The position numbers and the translations under genes are program-made. The notes under the pieces are model-generated. The model saw only the letters and a list, made by a program, of their open reading frames with translations. It made no database searches and was not told the origin of the DNA. DNA of 64,000 bases. It comes from Galbula dea. Taxonomy: Eukaryota > Chordata > Aves > Piciformes > Galbulidae. The DNA is taken from contig VWZX01010033.1 in NCBI GenBank assembly GCA_013399015.1, forward strand, positions 101,001 through 165,000, given 5' to 3'. This document shows, in pieces, positions 59,261 through 64,000 of the stretch (within the stretch, counting starts at the first letter, position 1; the number at the start of each line of letters is the position of its first letter).

Positions 59261-62200
59261 ACCTTGTCTATTTATAGTAACCCAAAACTTCACAGCTATG
59301 GCTCTCCTTTATAATTCTTTAAGATACTGCAGCCATGAAAAGCTTCCTTTTCTACTATCATCAGCTCTTCCTTTAATGTTTACATGTATGTTACACAGAT
59401 AAGGACACACAATTTGTCATTTTATGGATGCTGCCGCCTGTATGAGATTTCCAAATGGGCTTAATAAAATTGGAGACACTAACATCAGTGTTGCAGGCAG
59501 CATTCCATCTATTCAATGGTTTGTTTCACAAATATACAAGTTTATAAAATGAGAAAGGGGGTCAAACAGAATTATATGTACTTTAGTATAGAACCCTATA
59601 AAGCTGTTCTCAGTGTAAAACGAGTTAGAACCAGGAAAAGTAAAACTTGAACTGTCTACTTGGCATTTTAGAGGCCAAAAATATTTTGGGCTAACAGTCC
59701 TCCAGATTGCTAACAGGGATCATTTAATATCTTAATTCATTTTTCTTTAGTTTGATTGGGAGTTTTTAATTTTATTTCCTGGTATCATACATTGGAAGAT
59801 GCACTCATTTTCTAAGCAGGCAGCATAAAATGAAAAATTTGTGCTCAGCACTCTTAAGGACAAAATACTGCACCTTTTTCAAGAAGAACCATTACCCACG
59901 TCTTCCAGTACAATATCCAACAGACACTTCCTTCTACAGTACTGCTGCTGAAGCTGTAGTTATTTTGCTTGCTATTGATTAGTGAGAATCAAGGACATTA
60001 AAAGCTGAGGCTCAAACTACAAGTGCTCAGAGCTAGTCAGTGCATGTATTTTGCACAGCTTCTAATTCTGAGACAAAGTGAAAAAGAGTGTGAATAAGCA
60101 ACTGTGAATAAGCAGTTCCCCATAGAACCACAGAAAACACACGTTAGTAGAAACCCAGTTAATAAAAAAGGGCATAGCGATTACTACCTGCATGCTGTAG
60201 GTTATTTTATACTTCCTTTGCATGAAACACTGTATGCTTGAGAGATCAATCAATGTATCAAGGAATGCATTCTCAAATCTTTCTGTAAGTACTTGAAAAG
60301 TCAAAGTTGTTAAGAAAATAGGTTGTTTACCTTGTGAAATCCCTATCATTTTTGTTTAATACACTCATTGGTATGCACATAAAATACAGAAACACTACTG
60401 CACAGGTACACTTTTGACAAGCGTCAGTTTATAGACAGAAGAAAAGATCAGAGCATGTGAAGGACACAGCATAATTATGTCTCACTCCTTTGAAAAAAAG
60501 AATCACTGTCAACTTTGTAACTATTCTGCCTCTGCCTAAATACTGAAGCCAACTTCTACTATCACAATAGCTTGCATAATTCCAATAATCAACAGAAAGT
60601 CCACATTTTAAATACATGGTCTTTTGACAAGTACTGGCAAGCCAGATTTTATGTACAAATCAGGGAAATATTGTTACTCATTCCAGTACCATAATATTAT
60701 ATATATTTATTTATAATGAGGTTACTTTTCCTATTGCTGATTAACAATATTAACTTCTTTGATCATTACAGGCATCAGAGTTTTTCCAGAGCCATTCTCC
60801 AGCTTCCACGAAGTCTGAATTCTTCTTATAAGATGCATACCCTAATTACTAAGCGCCTCCAGTAAAACAAGTTTTTTTGGGGTTGTGTTTTAGGTTTCTT
60901 TTTTAATTCATTAATCTCAACTGCTTTCCTTTACAGTAACTACTATTCAAGGAGCTCCATGTGGCAATTAGTGATCTTCCTTAAAAAAACTGATCTGTGC
61001 ATGGTGGTCAAGGTAATGGACTGAAAGAAGCAGCCAAGAGGCAAATCCCAGCTACCTCAGTTACTATTTTGCTCCATGAACACTACTATGTAAGTTCTGT
61101 ACATTGTTTTCTTCTACCACCCTGTGTAGACTTTGTCTCAGGGACAGAGATGACTGTCCCATTTTGATACAATCTTGGCTCAAGTATTTCATTCCACAAA
61201 TTCTCTCCTGATAGAAACGTTAAAACATAGTCTCACAGGAAAAACCCCAAGTTCTCCAAAAGTTCTCTCTTACCACAAATCCTGATATCACAACACAGGG
61301 AAGAGACAACCTTACAGTTCCCTTCCATTGAACTTTATCTACATTAGACCTCCTCCAAAGCAACACATGGACTTTGAGGGAAGAGAAAGATGAGGCATGG
61401 GATGCCTCCCCATGAGCCTTGTGGTCTGGATTTACACTCCTGAAAAGCCATTTCAAAGGCTGTCATGAATTTCATAGGCAGCCTGAAGTATATACTTTCA
61501 GGTCCTGCACCTCTTGCAAGGCTCCAAGGACTCTTCCTTCTCCCCAGATAGTGCACCATGTTCAAATCACACCTAAGACACTGCTTGGATGTGAATGTCC
61601 CTGTGATATCTCCCAAACACAGATTATGAAGAACATTTTTAAGGAAAAATACTGCATAATACAGTACTAAATGCAGCAGCTTGAGTCTTCTGAATTACAG
61701 TGTCTTGGAGCCAAAGTGAAAACAATGTGCACTTAGTCTGGCCTTGGTTTGCTTTACTCTGTTCCCAGTTTTACATGGGCACAAAATGAGTCTCCATTCA
61801 TAGAAGCACTCTTCACAGGATACATTGAGTAATGGAGAAGTAAAATAGTCTTGGGAAAAACAGGACCTCCCACTTTTTGTATTTATGCATGCCACCTCTT
61901 ACATTATCTTTTTGATAAAACAAATTACATATTATATTTAAAAGGTTAACTGCACCCAAATTAGAGCCAATAAGTGCCACCTGAAGACTCAGTCACATTA
62001 TGGGAGAAAGTAGACAATTTTACTAAATAATATCATGTAATTATAAACTTAATTAACATGAAACAAATTAGACTTGAGTCCACAACGGGTACCATGTTTA
62101 GTTACTTATTGCCATAACTGCCAGAGTGGGCTATAGAATGGGAGTGAGTAAGACTTTCTTTTAATTGAAACCATCCTCCTGTAACTGGGGCTGTTGGGTT

Positions 62201-64000
62201 TCTCATCCACATCTAGCACACAGAATTCTATGTATATTATAGATCTTATTTGAATACTATTTGTCTGCTCCCGATGCACTAGGAACATAGCTTTCCAAGC
62301 TATGTGAACTGCAATAGAAATATTATTTCCCCTCTATGACAAACGGCCAAACTAACATTCCTGGATCTTCTTGGTCAGGCAAACAAACTCTGTCTTAACT
62401 TTTTCAAGTTCCAGAAACCGAACAGGTTCCAGCCTACAGCAATTGCGGGTCAGAAGTCCCTGGAACTCAGCAGTGCTCTCATGATGCAGCTGGCATTAGC
62501 CAAGCTGGTGTTCTCCATATGTGCTACTGCCACCGCAGAAAGAATCACCAATGTGGTTTACACCTGCCTTCCTTTCATGAGATGAAGTTCCCATCTCATC
62601 CTCACTTCCCCAGCTTCCTCCCCGAAAATAAACTCAGACTTAATTGAGGCAAGGCTGCTGCCAACTGAAGCTTAAACGACTCTATCCTACCAGAGACAGA
62701 GTAGTATCGTGAACTCAGATGTGGAACAGACTCATAACAAGATTCAAACAGTAGCTAATTAGTCGTTAATTCTTTAGTGTAAGTAAATAGCCTGTGCAAG
62801 ATTGGTTGCTTCCAGGCCCAGCTACTAAGCTAAAGTCCTCAAAGATAGATAGGCTTAGGGCACACTGTGTCAGCAAATTAAAAAGGCCAGAGCCTAGTCT
62901 TCAGCAAGGGTGAATCTTCTTTTCTTTATCCCCAGTTATTTAATCTATATTTAATTAAGGTATCCTTTTGGCCTAAGATATAGCAGGCTCCCAGACAATG
63001 CCCCAGTATGGTTCAAAGGAGAGCTCAAGACATAAATTATTTACAATACATAGTAAGCATGAGGCCACTTTGAGGGGTGGGGATAAAAGAGTTTAACATA
63101 TGGACATGACTTATGCCTTTCCATACTGACCAGACAATGTACCCTAGCCCCATTTGCTTTAATAGCATATTGGTAGCTTCACACACTGCTGTACTTTGCC
63201 CCAGAACCAAATGAAATCATATAGTAGGTGAAAAACACACACTGTGACTATTCTCCAGGGAGACCATTTAAGAGATAATACGGAATTGAGTTGTTTCTGA
63301 TTATTTGAAGTACAATGGAAGAGGTGAGTCAGTTATGTGAAACGCATGCTAGTATTGCAACTGGTTAAATAGCTTTTAAAATAATTGTACCAATTTTGTT
63401 AAGTAGGACACAAAAGCCCAGTATTTGGCCAGTTGTAATTATTAAGGCTTGGTGCCATGAATCAATACTGATGGAATGAAACACAATTTTTGGCATTCTG
63501 GCTCTAAAATGTATTAATAGCTATTTGAAAGCTCTTGTAATTTTACTCTTGTCTGGACTAGAAAATAACATGATGATTGAAAGCATGCTAAAAAAAAAAA
63601 AAGGAAACAAAACCCACTCATCCATAGACAGAAATCTAAACATGGTATTTGGGGCTTTTCCCTAGATATACAGCTGGGTTTGCTACACTAAATGGATTCT
63701 TACCGGTTCTTTCATAATGTATTTCTAATGAGCGAAGTTACAGCAAGTTACATTCTCATAGTTTTATTCAGTCCATCCCAATTTATCAACTATTTCAACA
63801 GAATAAAATCCCTTTCAAGCCCTGTTCAAAGCTCTGACACATTTACACAAAAAGTATTTCCCAGATACATACGAGAACCTAAGATGCATCATTAATTATT
63901 CACAATTATGACTGCACATATATATTTTTTTGCCCAAAAATGCATGTATACATGTGTGCATATATATATATTTATATATATGTTATATTTTTTTTTTAAA
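59261..64000. other. Intron, no element recognised
   Basis: AT-rich, with an A run near 63590 and the AT microsatellite at the window edge. No exon of the TrkB extracellular or transmembrane region could be read on the minus strand. Confidence 0.6.
63939..64000. repeat. AT microsatellite at the window edge
   Basis: ATATATATATTTATATATAT plus a T run reaching the last base; probably continues beyond the window. Confidence 0.85.

Overview
This window is vertebrate nuclear DNA from a bird. It is AT-rich, has no bacterial-style gene packing, and carries many fragments of the CR1 LINE, the dominant avian retrotransposon. Two short exons identify the host gene as NTRK2 (TrkB, the BDNF/NT-4 receptor), read on the minus strand. 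At 53877-53914 lies the terminal exon of the truncated TrkB-T1 isoform (tail FVLFHKIPLDG, then stop). At 21931-22119 lies the cytoplasmic juxtamembrane exon carrying the NPQY SHC/FRS2 docking motif. The upstream transmembrane exon and the downstream kinase exons were not found, so everything else is NTRK2 intron, plus the T1 3' UTR below 53877.

The two exons represent alternative fates of one transcript. Splicing the transmembrane exon into 53914 gives a kinase-less receptor. Skipping about 31.8 kb to 22119 leads to the full-length kinase receptor. Both exons accept the same split codon (a G from the previous exon plus GT), so they are interchangeable in frame.

Layout from low to high coordinate: 1-21930 is intron downstream of the juxtamembrane exon, with CR1 fragments (2.5, 8.8, 9.1-9.9, 11.8, 15.5-16.5 kb) and a solo LTR (14.1-14.7 kb). 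22120-53876 is the intron between the two exons plus the T1 3' UTR, with CR1 copies (26.4, 32.0, 34.4, 36.6, 38.7, 42.7-44.4 kb), a second solo LTR of the same family (27.6-28.2 kb) and a doubtful stop-riddled coding-like frame (35.3-36.6 kb). 53915-64000 is intron upstream of the T1 exon, with one CR1 fragment (59.0 kb) and one candidate cassette exon (54.8 kb). No recognisable mobile element was found from about 44.4 to 59.0 kb around the T1 exon, or from 16.5 to 26.4 kb around the juxtamembrane exon.

The CR1 copies fall into at least two age groups. One group ends in a tandem ATTCTGTG-type terminus, includes a 510-codon open RT frame, and is represented by one copy nested inside an older one. 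The others are more decayed. Noteworthy items are the nested CR1, two CR1 fragments sharing an 86 bp non-CR1 5' flank, two solo LTRs with perfect 5 bp target duplications, inverted CR1 pairs able to form long hairpins in the NTRK2 pre-mRNA, and two sites where the assembly probably hides missing sequence. I found no convincing wholly new system; the best new-biology candidates are the cassette exon and the shared-flank CR1 pair.
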